The notes below the pieces were generated by a model. That model had not been told where the DNA came from, ran no database searches, and worked only from the letters and a program-made list of their open reading frames with translations. Below, one piece after another: positions 10,123-21,787 of a stretch of 64,000 bases of DNA. Made by a program: the position numbers and the translations under genes. This DNA is from Melieria omissa. Lineage: Eukaryota > Arthropoda > Insecta > Diptera > Ulidiidae. The stretch spans positions 71,998,432-72,062,431 of the forward strand of contig OZ020270.1 in NCBI GenBank assembly GCA_963971225.1, read 5' to 3'. Position 1 is the first letter of the stretch. Each line of letters starts with the position of its first letter.

Positions 10123-13100
10123 ATGCCTGTTGAGCGCTCCCCTAAACGACAAAGTGTCACAATGGAGACTCCTTAATCCAGACACACAAAGTCAGCCCAT
10201 GCACATCTGACAGTTCCTGTCACTCGGGAGCCACCCAACACGCGCTCCAAACTTTCTACCCCCAAAGCAACCGATCCCAGTGTTGCAAAATTCATTTTCG
10301 AGTCCGATATACTCGTGCAACTATGCACACAATTTTCATCGGCTCCCATTGAGGATTTGACCAAATCCCTGGTCCAAATTAAGCAAATAAATTTGCAAGT
10401 CCAATGGGAGAGGCTTTTGCACGCAGATGAGGCAGTCCTCATTGCTGAAGACAACAGCCAGCCAGACGGGTTCAAAGAGTCGGCTAGGCAAAAGATTGAC
10501 GCCTGCACAGACCAGTACGAGTTTTGCATGGCTCAGATGTTGGACATCATTGAGATGCTCCAAACTCAGTCCCCCCAGCCCGCTGCGCATATGGAACCGG
10601 TTCGACCCCTAGAACCAGCAAATACCCCTTACATTTGCCTACAAGTTCCACCTTGTGATACCGAAACCTTCTTCGGGGGCTATGAGCAGTGGCCGCCCTT
10701 CCGCGACATGTTTGCTGCGGTTTACATTAACCACCCCCAGCTCACTCCAGCCCAAAAATTGTATCACCTCCGATACAAGACGCAAGGTAAAGCCGGTGCT
10801 ATTGTAAAGCAATATGCATTAACCGATGAGAATTTCGGACTCGCGTGGGATGCCCTAAAATCCCGTTATGAAAATAAACGCATTTTGGTTGACACCCAAA
10901 TCAGATCCCTCCTAAATATCGCTCCTGCCCACACTGAAGATAGTGAGGCACTTCAGCAGATCCAGAGTACTATAAACAAGTGTCTGTCTGTTCTCAATTC
11001 TCAGGCCGTAGACACCGACAATTGGGATCCGCTATTGGTTTACATATATTGTACCAAATTGCCCCAAGAGACACTTGCTCTATGGGAGCAATCATTGACA
11101 TCCCGGAAGAATCTGCCACCCTGGTCGCAAATGGATGAGTTGCTGACCGGCAGATATGAGGTACTTGAACGGCTGCAAAGTATTCGCCCTTCTAAGCCGA
11201 AACCGTCTCAACCTTCGACTTCCAATGTCCTCCCAAATCGGCCACACAAATCCCTAAACTATCACACTCAAGTGAAAAGGGACTTCGCGTGCAAACTCTG
11301 CAACGCAAATCATCCCATACGGACTTGCCAGAGCTTCAAAAGACTTCACCCCCCAGAGTCGATTAAAATACGCTAAGAAGCAAAATCTCTGCGTGAATTG
11401 TCTTGCTACATCACACCTCACTAAAGATTCTACAAGCCATTTTACGTGCGTATATTGCCAAAAGAAGCACCATTCCATGCTTCATTTCTCTAAAGTCAAT
11501 GCGCAACCCTCTCAATCTCCTAATCGGTCGTATTCGACCACTCCACAGGTCGCACCAGCTCCAAACCGAACGCACAACTCTGCTACTCATTCCCCCCTTT
11601 CGGATGCGCAACCCCGCACATCTTCCAGGCAAAGTTCGCCCAAAGTACAAGCCCTCCACTCCAATAATGGCACCCAATCTCTTCTGCCTATGGCACTGGT
11701 GTCCATTGAACACTCAGGAAAGTTGTTTAAGGGTCATTCTCATGCGCGGACAGGAAAAATGGACATTCTTCAGAAATTATTTCCTTTGTGAATACGAGGA
11801 ATTATCAAAAAAAGATATTCCACTTTAATTTATTCATTATTATGGTACAAAAATAAAAAAAAAAATTTTGTTTTAATTTTTTCAAACACTTTGTTTCGAT
11901 TAAAGACACGGCTTCTGCCACGTCATGGTCAGCTGGCGGGGATTGTTTTGAGTCACAGGATTATCTGAAACATAAATTTCAAAGAAATTATTAATCAGCA
12001 TGAACGTACCTCTCGCCCGTAGTAAATTTGAATTTTTTCATAAGAATCTCACAAAATGGCAGGCATTGGAATTTAGAACAGTAAAAAATTGTTGGTTTTG
12101 AAGATTTTATCAATTAAAAAAAAATATGAAAGTTTTAACATATCGGAGTGAATTTACTAGGGGCGATAGCTAACAGTATGTAGAATGACGTGACAAAATC
12201 GCAGAGAGATCGGATGAATGGTTTTTTTAAATCATCCCCGCCATTTCAAAAAAAGGCGTTCCGAGAAAAACACGTTTAAAGTTTTGACTAACCGCTAGAA
12301 TCCTTGACCGCTCGTTATATAAATGTCTGTAGAAGCCGAAATACTTGAAATTTTCCAATAAAATTTTGACAGCACCTTCTTCAAGGACGATACATTCCAA
12401 ATATGTTAAAAAAAATTGGTTTTTACAAAATTTCACATGAGAATGACCCCTTAAGGTTCGAGCGTTGATCGACCAAGCCTCTCATCGTACCTTCATCTCC
12501 TCGAAGGTCCAGAAACGCCTCAAATTGCCAATCGAGAAATCCCCCTTCCAAATCTCGGGCATGGGCGGTCAGGTTGTGCAAAATGCCAATCATACATGCT
12601 TCTTGACATTGGCAGTCCCCCAATCGAGCACGAAACTCCCCGTGCAAGCAATCGTGCTCCAAGAGCTTACGAAATTGCTCCCACCTTCTCATATAAACCC
12701 CCCTAATATGAACGATTTCGCCATGCTAGAACTCGCTGATCCAAACCCCTTCGAGACAGCGCAGATCGATATAGTGATTGGCAGTGATCTCATCCCGCAG
12801 ATCATGCTCGAAGGTATCCACCGAAATGTATTTGGCAGCTTACTTGCTCAGCATACAGTCTTCGGTTGGGTATTAAGTGGTCCAGTACCCCATTCGCATT
12901 TGACATGTGCCACAGAAGTCCCAAGTCGCCATATGCATACTGGGCCCGCCCTTCGAAATAATCTTCCCGCGCTAAAGAAAGCCCTTTCGCAAGTGATTGC
13001 CGCCCTCAATCCCGTAGGGTTTCCACCCCAGGAATTAAAGGAAAATCACTTCGAACCCACCACTCCTGCAAACCCATGCTCAAACCGGCAAATTTCCCCC

Positions 13101-13220
13101 TTCGTTGCCAAGCGTTTCGGCCCCGCAGGATGGCTTTCGCCCCCAATGAGGTCTCCAAAAAGGGTTCGCCAAAAACGGCCCACATACACAGCAACTGACA
13201 ATAAACTCCAAGATCTATAA
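10123..13220 (+). pseudogene. gag: BEL-A gag-protease polyprotein, broken
   Basis: The start MPVERSPKRQ (10123) matches BEL-B but hits a stop after about 17 codons; an open frame resumes and is in clear alignment with B from 10315. The DUF1759-type gag core includes CDTETFFGGYEQWPPFRDMF and the RYKTQGKAGAIV region. A Cys/His cluster of zinc-knuckle type follows (CKLCNANHPIRTC near 11290; CVYC near 11448), with a frameshift near 11370. After the 720-bp MITE the A17-type aspartic protease continues (LIDQASHRTFISSKVQ; note DQA rather than DSG/DTG). Then comes VFGWVLSGPV, a jump past the missing RT, and a stop at 13220. Confidence 0.8.
11731..12450. mobile_element. TTAA-type MITE inside BEL-A gag
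   Basis: TTAA at 11727-11730 and 12451-12454. Ends are GGGTCATTCTCATG and CATGAGAATGACCCC. BEL-B carries the uninterrupted homologous coding sequence (around 16680), so one TTAA plus this 720-bp block is exactly the extra DNA. No ORF of its own. Confidence 0.9.
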
Positions 13221-13762
13221 GATCTCCCTCTCTGGCCATTCTCATGCTCAGACAGTTCCAATTCCGGACTGCCACCAGCCTCTCAAAGAGCAAACCGACA
13301 TCCTCGATCGGTTCCCTTGCTTCTCTCGAGCCCTACGAACATACAATTATAACGTTCAAAATACCCCTCAAAGCTCACTCCCGAAACTCTTTTCACTTCC
13401 CGTTAAGACATGGCAATGCAGCCAATTTATATATGTATTTTCTCATATTCCCTCAGCTATAGCTTTCGCAAACCCTGCAACTTAGCCACTATTTCCCATT
13501 CACACGATGTCCACAGTATAATTTCAAGCCTCTGACATCTCACCTTTTTTGCAGATCAGCCGACCATCGCAGGAGGTACCCCTTGGACTGCCCCGCGCGG
13601 CCGGATGGATCATCCCCCGCAAGAGAGGTCATCGGCGCACCCCTAAGCGCACCCACAGCCAGCCAACCGTGAGCCGCACCGCCACCAGCCAGACCTCAGC
13701 CGCGTCTCGGCAACCATCCACCCGGACACTTTCTTAATTGCACTCTGCAATAGCGGCCGCGA
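13221..13762 (+). other. BEL-A 3' internal remnant
   Basis: Between the truncated polyprotein and the 3' LTR. No RT, RNase H or integrase motifs in any frame. 13550-13735 is GC-rich and encodes only low-complexity Thr/Ser/Arg/Pro frames. No clear polypurine tract before 13763. Confidence 0.5.
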
Positions 13763-14001
13763 TGGCTAAATGAGTGCTGTGATTGTTCAATGACCTGTCA
13801 GTCCCACCACTAATCCCTTCCTTTCTTTATCCTCTTGTACTGATGTTCCCCCTATTTATGCTCCCAGGCTTAGGCCGTTGTTCTCGTTTAATGTTTATTG
13901 TACTTCTTGTACTCACTCGTTATTCGCATCCCGACGAATAAAGACCCCATAACCCGATACCAACCGTATTTTCATTCCACCGCTCCGCGATGATCGAATT
14001 T
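13763..14001 (+). repeat. BEL-A 3' LTR
   Basis: Begins TGGCTAAATGAGTGCTGTG and follows the 5' LTR closely to CGCTCCGC (13988). The last dozen bases (GATGATCGAATTT) do not match the 5' LTR's end, so the boundary at 14001 rests on length (239 against 238 bp) and on the following ATTGT, which matches the left flank. Confidence 0.7.
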
Positions 14002-14197
14002 ATTGTATTTCATTGTATTTATACATTAATTGTATTTTACGTTCTTCTATGCACTTTAACCTGTGCCGTATTTTTTTTCTTTTTTGGGAGCTCGGACTCT
14101 CAAATTTCAGCAGCAGGTACAACTTCGCGTGGTAAAACTTCATCCCGTACAAGCGCATGGCCATCGCCATGCGATATTGTAAAAAACTAAACGTTAT

Positions 14198-14434
14198 TGA
14201 ACACATTCACGCGGAGCGGTAGAAATAGTCGGTCGAGATTTGGGTTTTGTGCGTTCTTTATTGGACGACGTATGAAAACAGAGTAACAAAAGAGTACACT
14301 AAACATTAAACGATACGACCGGCTGAAGCCGGGGAGCAGAAAATAGGGGGAACATGAGTACAAAGGGAAAAGGAAACATTGGGATTGGAGATGGGATCGA
14401 CGGATCACTGAAGACAGCACAGTACATCTGAACA
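14198..14434 (-). repeat. BEL-B 3' LTR
   Basis: 237 bp; on the minus strand it starts TGTTCAGATGTACTGTG and ends GTGAATGTGTTCA. AATAAAGAACGC near 14260 fits a polyadenylation signal. It gives the uninterrupted sequence of the site where Transib entered the other LTR (TTGGACGACGTATG near 14263-14276). Confidence 0.9.
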
Positions 14435-14926
14435 TCGCGCCCGCCATTGCAGATTGCAATTAGAATGGGTGTCGGGGTCCCGCCCAGGGTTGCGGCGGAC
14501 GGCTGGCTGGTTTGGCGGTGATGCGCGGTTGCCGTGCTATGATGGGCTGCTGGGCCGACGGTTGGGGAGTTCTCGCCGATCAGCGACGACTGAGCGCTGG
14601 GGAGTGCGCTTGGGGCCTCTTTGCGGGTGATGCTCGGTGCGGGGCAGTCTGGGGGGCAACTGCTGGGGTGGTCGCTAGCGCCGGATCTGCAAAAAGAGAT
14701 GTCATTTGTTAGAGATGATAATTTTGAGTTGCCGTCGGAGGAGGAGTGACGGCGCTTGGGACAGATCGCGCGGGAACGGCGACTGACTCGAATCCGGGAT
14801 GGGTGCGCTCGAGGTTTGTTGGGGGTGCAATGTGGAAATGCGAAGGGGCTGCAGTTTCCATCAATTGCTGTGCATATTGACGCGTGGTGTCGAGCCAACG
14901 CTTGTGTCGTACCCTTTTTCGCGGTC
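14435..14926 (-). other. BEL-B 3' internal remnant
   Basis: GC-rich stretch between the truncated polyprotein and the 3' LTR. Open frames are Pro/Ser/Ala-rich (for example PSAVTPPPTATQN) with no RT, RNase H or integrase motif. Equivalent to 13221-13762 in BEL-A. Confidence 0.5.
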
Positions 14927-15448
14927 TCATTGGGGGCGATAGCCATCCTGCGGGGGGGCGAAACGTTTGGCAACGAAGGGGGGTGTTTGCCGTTTTGAGT
15001 CTGAATGTGCAGGGATGGTGAGTTCTGCGTGACTTGCCTTTATTTCCTTGGGTGGAAACCCTACGGGATTGAGGGCGGCACTCACGTCAGAAAGAGCTTC
15101 CTTTGGAATAGGAAGGTTTTTTCGAAGGTCGGGACCAGTGTGCGTATGGTGCTTTGGCACCGCGGCGACATTTGTCAAATATGATGACAGGGACAAATAT
15201 GATACTGGACCGCTTAATATCCAACCGAATACTGTGTGTTGAGCGAGTAAGCTGCCACTAGGCATCGCAATCCCGGGATCCCGGGATCCCGGACTTTTTC
15301 CAGTCCCGAAAATCCCGGGATTCAAATTCTTTTATCCCGGGATTTTCGGGATTGCAAAAGATGCTTCAAAGTTCAAATGAAATAAATTTTAAGGCACAAA
15401 AACCCAATTCCTTATTTGAGGGAGAAGGGAGGGGATAGAGTGCGTCTT

Positions 15449-15606
15449 TTGCAAAAGGCTTATGATTATTTACTAAGCATTCAACCAACAAGTGTTGAAT
15501 CTGAAGGATGTTTCTCTTCAGCAGGGTTCATTTGAAATAAATTTCGCTCTAGATAAGAGAACAAAACACTTAATGCCTTTGTATTTTTAAGATCTCAGTT
15601 TTTAGT
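15449..15606 (+). pseudogene. hAT transposase C-terminal (dimerisation) remnant
   Basis: The frame reads AYDYLLSIQPTSVESEGCFS followed by SAGF, which resembles the conserved C-terminal block of hAT transposases (I/P-T/S-S-V-E-S-E-R-x-F-S-x-A-G). A stop follows at once; the next codons (NKFRSR) continue the family pattern before another stop. Only this C-terminal fragment is left, so the element depends on other copies. Confidence 0.7.
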
Positions 15607-15821
15607 TAATCAAAACGCTTAACTTTTTTATCGAAATAATCGAAGTAAAACTAAAAGCACAAACAAATTAACTATTTTATTTTTTTTATCAAATATGCAT
15701 ATATATGCACTTTATGATACATCGGTTGCAAAGTAATAAGTTATGTTTAAGTGTCATTTTTGGATAAAACAAAATGCTATGAAACTGAAGTTAAATGTCA
15801 AATGAAAAACTTTTCAGTTAA

Positions 15822-16167
15822 CTCTTCAATTCCCAGTGTCACCTGTAGGTGACAGATGCTTAATATTTGTTTTCCTACCACATAGGTTTTTATTTTAAAA
15901 TTCTAACACTTGTATAGCAAAGTCAATTAGTAGTACTTGTTTATTTAATTTTCCTACCAACACTAGCGATACGTCATTTGTAAAATTTATTCATTTGTTT
16001 CACGCGTAATTAAAGCAGTGCGAGTTTGTGTGGTTTCTTTCAATATAAAAATGAGGGTAGTTTAAACATTTTTTATGTATTTTTTTGTCTTATCCAAACG
16101 TATCTAAGCTCTTTTTTTTTAAAAGAAAATTTTCTTTTTCACTATTTTGGACATGGGAATTGAAGGG
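15822..16167. mobile_element. TTAA-type MITE inside the hAT element
   Basis: TTAA at 15818-15821 and 16168-16171 flanks ends CTCTTCAATTCCCAGTGTC and GACATGGGAATTGAAGGG. 346 bp, AT-rich, non-coding. Confidence 0.8.
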
Positions 16168-18272
16168 TTAAACAAAATGTGATTAAATTCAAGATAAAAA
16201 ATCTTGAAACTACCCAAATGTGATTAAAATGTGTCCATTTTTATGATAAATATATTATAAACAAGTATTTATGCAATTCGGGAAAATTGTTTTATTAAAA
16301 AATGTGTTATATGAATCCCGGGATTAAATCCCGGGATCCCGGGATTTGACTTTTCAATCCCGAAAATCCCGGGATCGCAAAATGGCAAAAAATTGCGATC
16401 CCTAGCTGCCACATACATTTCGGTGGAAATCTTCGAGCATGATCTGCGGGATGAGATCACTGCCAATCACTATATCGATCTGCGCTGCCTCGAAGGGGTT
16501 GGGATCAGCGAGATCTAGCATGGCGAAATCGTTCAAATTTGGGGAGTTTATTTTGGAAGGGGGGAGACATTCCGTTAACTTTGGAGGTTAGATTTCTCGA
16601 TTGGCAATTTTAGGCGTCTCTGAACCTTCGAGGAAATGAAGGTGCGCTGAGACCCTTGATCGATCAACGCTCGAACTTTGAACAACTTTCCTAAATGTAT
16701 AATGGACACCCGTGCCGTAGGCAGAAGGGAGTGGGTGCCATTATTTGGTTGAAGCACTGATACTGGGAGCGTACTTTGCCTTGAAGATGTGCTGGGTTGC
16801 GCATCGAAATGAGGAGAATGAGTGTTTGAGTTGTTGCTCGGTTGTTGGAGAACTGTTGAGACCAGGGAAGTGGTCGAATGTGATCGATTGGGGGAGTGAG
16901 TGGATTGCGCATTGCCTTTGGGGAGATGAAGCAAAGAGTGGTGATTTTTCTGGCAATATACGCATGTGAAATTGCTTGTACAATCCTGAATTAGGTGAGA
17001 TGTAGCAAGACAATTCACACAGATTTTATGCTTTTTCACAAATGCTAATCGACTATGGGGGGTGAGCCTTTTAAAGCTTTGGCAAGTCCGTATGGAATGA
17101 TTTGCGCTGCAGAGTTTGCACGCGCAGTCCTTTTTCACTTCAGTGTGAAGATTTAGGGATCTGGGGGGTCGGACTTTGGAAGATGAGGAGTGTGGTTTCG
17201 ACTTGGGCCGAAAGAGATTCAGCCGTTCCATTACCTCGTAGCTGCAGGTCAGAAACTCATTCATTTGTGACCAGGGGGGCAGATCCTTCCGGGATGTCAA
17301 TGATTGTTCCCATAAAGCTAGAGTTGCTTCAGGCAATTTGGTAGAGCATATATATACCAGCAGCGGATCCCAATTGTCAGTGTTTACGGCCTGAGACTTG
17401 AGAACGGACAGACAATTGTTTATAGAATTCTGGATCCGCTGTAGTGCCTCACTATTTTCGGTGTGGGCAGGAGCGATATTCAATAGAGATCGAATTTGGC
17501 TGTCAACGAGGTTGCGTTTGTTTTCATAGCGGGAACTTAGGGCTTCCCACGCGAGTTTGAAATTCCCATCGGTTAATGCGTATTGTTTAACAATAGCACC
17601 GGCTGGGCCTTGCGTTTTGTATCGGAGGTGATACAATTTTTGGGCTGGAGTGAGCTGGGGGTGGTTAATGTATACCGCAGTAAACATGTCCCGAAAGGAC
17701 GGCCACTGCTCATAGCCCCCGAAAAATGTTTCGGTGTCGCAAGGAGGAACTTGGAGGCAAATGTAGGAAGTATTTGCTGGTTCTAGGGGTTGAACCGGTT
17801 CCATACGCGTAGCAGGCTGGGGGGACTGAGATTGGAGCATCTTAATGATGTCCAACATCTTAGCCATGCACAACTCGTATTGGTCTGTGCAGGCGTCGAT
17901 CTTCTGCCTAGCCGACTCTTTAAAACCGTCGGGCTGGCTGTTGTCCTCAGCAAGGAAGACTGCCTGATGTGCGCGCATTAGCCTCTCCCATTGGGCTTGC
18001 AGATTTTTCTGCTTAATTTTGACCAGTGATGTGGTCAAATCCTCAATGGGAGCCGATGCAAATTGTGTGCATAATTGCACGAGTCTCTCGGACTCAAAAC
18101 CAAATGTGGCAACACTGGGATCGGTTGCTTTGGGATTAGAGAGCTGAGAGCGAGTTTTAATTGCCTCGCGAGTGACAGGAACTGTCAAATGTGCCTCGGT
18201 TGACTTTGAATATTTTGGAGAAGAAGACTCCATTTTGTTTATTTGACGCTTGGGGGATCGCTCAACAGGCAT

Positions 18273-19778
18273 TGAAATGGCTTAAAAGTTCGAAGGGGGT
18301 TTCGGTTGAATATAAATATAAGGCTTATGAGGAATAAACCGTTAGTATTACCGCGCCCGCGCGAACGATACTTTAGAAATGGAGAATTGTACACGAAAGT
18401 GTAAAAAATTTTCAATGCGACTTTGTATTTTTGTTGAGGATAAAAGTTTACAACTGTGTGTGTAAACGCGTCGAGAAATTGGTATATATTGGGACTAAAC
18501 AAGAAATATGTAAATAAGAACTAGGGAAATTATTATTAAACAACAAATTTTTTGGTGTGCAAACGTGAATATATGTTTGTGTGTAAAGAGTATTTTAATA
18601 TATGTATATTTGTGTATTAGTGCGGGTAATAATAATTTAGTCTTATTATATTTTGTATAAGGAAAACCAAACAATAATAGAGTGAACGATTAAAATTTTT
18701 TGTGTACAGGTGGGGTGTTTTTGTCCCACTGTATTCGCTTGGGGTGACACCAGCTGTGCAATGGGTGTATAAGTGCAGCACTATTGAAAATTATTCAATG
18801 TGCTGCGAAAATAGGCTACTCGTCCCACTGTATTCGCGTTTGCTTACTTCTGCCAGCGAGAGTGGTAAATTGCTTAGGCAGAAGTGCGAATAAGCAATTG
18901 CACTTGGAAGCAGCAGCGGGAGTGCTCGCTGCTCAGTGCTTGCTTATGTCGCACAAAAACAAAGCACGAAAATGCGTACAAGTGGGAGTGTGGGAATGCA
19001 GCGGGAGAAATGCTGCGTGCCTATTTACTGCACAAGAACAGTGCGTATTTGTTGGCTGCAGCGGAGTTTTTGCTGCTTCGGCAGCGAAGGTCGCACAAAA
19101 GAGACGGCGAAAATGTACAAAGCGCCGAATTATGTGCAGTAGCGGAATTGCCAACTGCACTGCGCCGTTTTGTAAAAACGTGTATGCACACGATAAGCGG
19201 GGTACCAGAATGAAGATTTGTATCCTGGATTTTTGGGGAGTGGGTATATATGCGGGGTAGATATATTTATAAAATTGTTCCGCTTATCTGTTGTTGGGCC
19301 CCGTGCCCGAGAATGGGGATATCCTCTATTGCTGTGGTCGGCTCCTGTGTTGTGATGCTGTTGTTTTTGCTGTTGTAGTTTGGGCTGTTCTCCTCTGTTT
19401 CCTTTGTTTTCTCTGCGTTGTGGGTGTGTGTTGTTGTTTGGTGATGTACGCGTTTTGGTTCTTGTCTTTGTACTTCACTGCACTGTCCAATATGTCGTTG
19501 CACTTTTTGTTTGCTTGCGTTGTCACTGTTTGTGTATTCTTATTATTTTTAATTTTTTATTTTGATTTTGCACAATTTTATTTTGTTTGTTGAGATTTTG
19601 CACTTGAAATTGCTTAAGTTGCTGTGAATTGTTTTGTGTTTAAATATTGGAAAATCGTATCACTGTTTGTTATTGTTAATAATTGCTCAATGTTTTTGAA
19701 ATTGTTTATTGTTCACTATTGTTTATAGTTTTTTGTTTTCTGTTTCGCGGCGCGGGTCCGCAGTAGCTCGAAGAACCA
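18273..19778 (-). other. BEL-B leader and primer binding site
   Basis: About 1.5 kb between the gag start and the 5' LTR. The minus strand just inside the LTR begins TGGTTCTTCGAGC (19778 downward), the candidate primer binding site. 18830-19180 contains repeated GCAGCGGGAGTGCT-like words matching the BEL-A leader. No gene. Confidence 0.6.
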
Positions 19779-20659
19779 TGAACACATTCACGCGGAGCGG
19801 TAGAAATAGTCGGTCGAGATTTGGGTTTTGTGCGTTCTTTATTGGACGGCGCACATTGGGGCCAAAACCCCAAAACGTGCGATTAATTCAAAAATTAAAT
19901 GTTAGGCAATCTCAAAAATTTTGATGCCATCTTAAAGAAAATTAAATTTTACAACACTGGTGAATTAACTATTGCTTTCTGTCCTTTGGTTTTCCTCCCG
20001 TGCCTTGTCAAAGTTCACCTTTTTCTGTTGTGATCTTGTACAAAGTGCAAAAAGCGAATTTTTGGTGATTTTCGTAGGCAAATTTACGTGTGAAAGTTTA
20101 AGTTATATGTTAAATGTATGATGGAATCTTCAACTTCAGGTATTTTGAAACTAGTCTTGCAAAAAAAAGTTTAAACATATCTTTAGTTTTTTTCTACTAA
20201 TTTTTTATAAAAAATACCTTAAATTTGAGGTTTTTGGAGTATATATGTAGACATATAGTAGTGAACTAAGCCTTGCTTAGCGATAAGACGTATATCATGT
20301 GAAACTACAGATATTCAGCTAACATATTGTTAAAAAAATCTTGCGCCACTTTGCTCCATTTGAAAATAATATAAATTTTGTGTTCGAAGTCATAGGCAAA
20401 ATGTGAAGCGTTTAGTGCCGTTGTTATTTGCATTTCCTTTTACTTACTGCGTTTGTACTTGTTGTTGGTAGGTTTTCATCGTTTGTGTTATGCTCATTAT
20501 CAAAGTGTTATACTCGTGACATGTGATTTAAAAATAGAATTTGCACATTAAGACAAAGGCAGCAGTTGGTGATATTGTTATTTGCATTTGTCTTTGTTGT
20601 TGGTAGGTAGGAAAATAATTTGGCAAAATCCTCGCCCTGCTTCTACGAGCCTGTGCAGA

Positions 20660-21702
20660 CCCTTGAAAATTCAATTTATTAAAGAAACATTACAAGTTTC
20701 TAAAAACGAAAAGAATAGAGTTGAAGAAGAAATAAAACAACTCGTTAATACTGTTGTTCAAAATGGGGAAACCCGTTTAGAAGTTAAGCATAATTTTATC
20801 TTAGCAATGATTGGTGGGAAAATTTGCAATGCTTTAACGGAAACTACTTCTACTCAAAGGTGTTATATATGTGGAGCTACTAGTAAGGAGTTTAATAATA
20901 TTGACAATATGTTGAAAAGACCTGTTAAAACTGAAAATTTAAACTTTGGGTTATCTACTCTTCACGGTTGGATACGATTTTTCGAATGCCTTCTTCATTT
21001 GTCTTACAAACTTCCTCTCAAAAAATGGCAAGCAAAAATATTGTTTCTAAATCGAAAGCGCGAATACAAAAAGAGTTCAGAGATAAAATGGGACCGATAG
21101 TGGATCAACCGAAACCCGGATTTGGCAATTCGAACAACAATTCGGCAACACGGCGAGACGCTTTTTTCAGAACGCCGAAATATCTTCCGCAATAACCCAC
21201 ATCGATGTGGATTTAATAAAACAAATGCATACTATAATGGTAGTGGTTTCTTCAGGGTACGACATTAATATTGACAGATTTCGGGAGTTCACCCAAAATA
21301 CTGCTAGAACATTCGTTTCTTTATATGGGTGGTGTCCAATGTCACCTACAGTGCATAAGTTTTTGATTCACGGTCCGGAAATTGTAAACAACGCATTATT
21401 ACCAATTGGACTTTTATCCGAAGAAGCTCAAGAAGCGCGAAACAAAGACTTTAAATTTTACAGAGAACATAACTCACGAAAATGTAGCCGTGAAAAAACG
21501 AATCAGGATGTATTTAATAAATTTCTTGTCACATCCAAAAATATCAAGCTTGCGAAAGCCATCAAAAAAAGTTTCACCATCTTCCTGAGTCAGCCCTTAA
21601 TTTATTAGTATGTCCTGTCCAGAGGTTAATGTAAGCGAATGTAAAGAAGTTAGTGATGAAGAAATGACAGAAGGTGATGATGAAAGTGATGATTCGGAAT
21701 AA
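20660..21702 (+). pseudogene. Transib transposase (RAG1-core-like), broken
   Basis: Segments in three frames align end to end with the copy at 62084-62990: CYICGATSKEFNN (a Cys-pair region like the RAG1 zinc-binding part), then NFGLSTLHGWIRFFECLLHL, then IVDQPKPGFGNSN, then PTVHKFLIHGPEI and LLPIGLLSEEAQEARNKDF. The Glu in the LSEEAQEARNK block is where the last catalytic acidic residue of the RAG1/Transib triad is expected, by my recall of the family. Frameshifts lie near 21030 and 21190, with further breaks after 21590. It ends in an acidic tail, EGDDESDDSE, stop at 21702. The N-terminal third is missing or unrecognisable. Confidence 0.8.
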
Positions 21703-21787
21703 TTTACCTTATTCATACATACCTATGCCTATAACGATGATGTTTTGTTTAAATAAAAGTTTTTCATAAATACTTAGACTTAAATAT

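Larger units (their letters stand above)
8123..14001 (+). mobile_element. BEL/Pao retrotransposon A, RT-deleted
   Basis: LTRs of 238 and about 239 bp enclose a long leader, a gag region and an aspartic protease domain, but no reverse transcriptase core, RNase H or integrase. The coding region passes straight from the protease end (motif LLAQHTVFGWVLSGPV) to a motif like that found after the RT in BEL elements (VAKRFGPAGWLSP) and then stops at 13220. ATTGT flanks the outer ends (8118-8122 and 14002-14006), fitting a 5-bp BEL duplication. The two LTRs differ at several sites, so the insertion is not recent. Confidence 0.8.
15259..16404. mobile_element. hAT element, non-autonomous, with nested TTAA MITE
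   Basis: Starts TAGGCATCGCAATCCCGGGA and ends GATCGCAA...TTGCGATCCCTA, flanked by a perfect 8-bp duplication GCTGCCAC (15251-15258, 16405-16412). Subterminal regions are packed with palindromic CCCGGGAT words (15270-15350 and 16316-16376). A scrap of hAT transposase survives inside (15449-15606). It interrupts the BEL-B protease region, whose frame resumes on both sides. Confidence 0.9.
14927..18272 (-). pseudogene. gag: BEL-B gag-protease polyprotein, interrupted by hAT
   Basis: Begins MPVERSPKRQINKMESSS at 18272 and stays open to 16575 (565 codons). It contains the DUF1759-type core (LQVPPCDTETFFGGYEQW), three Cys/His knuckles (CKLCSANHSIRTC, CVNCLATSHLIQDC, CVYCQKNHHSLLH) and the A17 protease start (ALIDQGSQRTFISSK; DQG at the catalytic position). 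A deletion of about 40 codons relative to BEL-A follows. The frame continues through NDFAMLDLADPNPFEAAQ to about 16413, is split by the hAT element, and resumes at 15250 with LLAQHTVFGWILSGPV. It ends in PFVAKRFAPPQDG at about 14930. RT is absent at the same place as in BEL-A. Confidence 0.85.

Noticed and set aside
14299..14973. 224-residue minus-strand ORF as a separate gene
   Set aside because: It runs from the BEL-B tail through non-coding 3' DNA into the LTR; Pro/Ser-rich with no motif.
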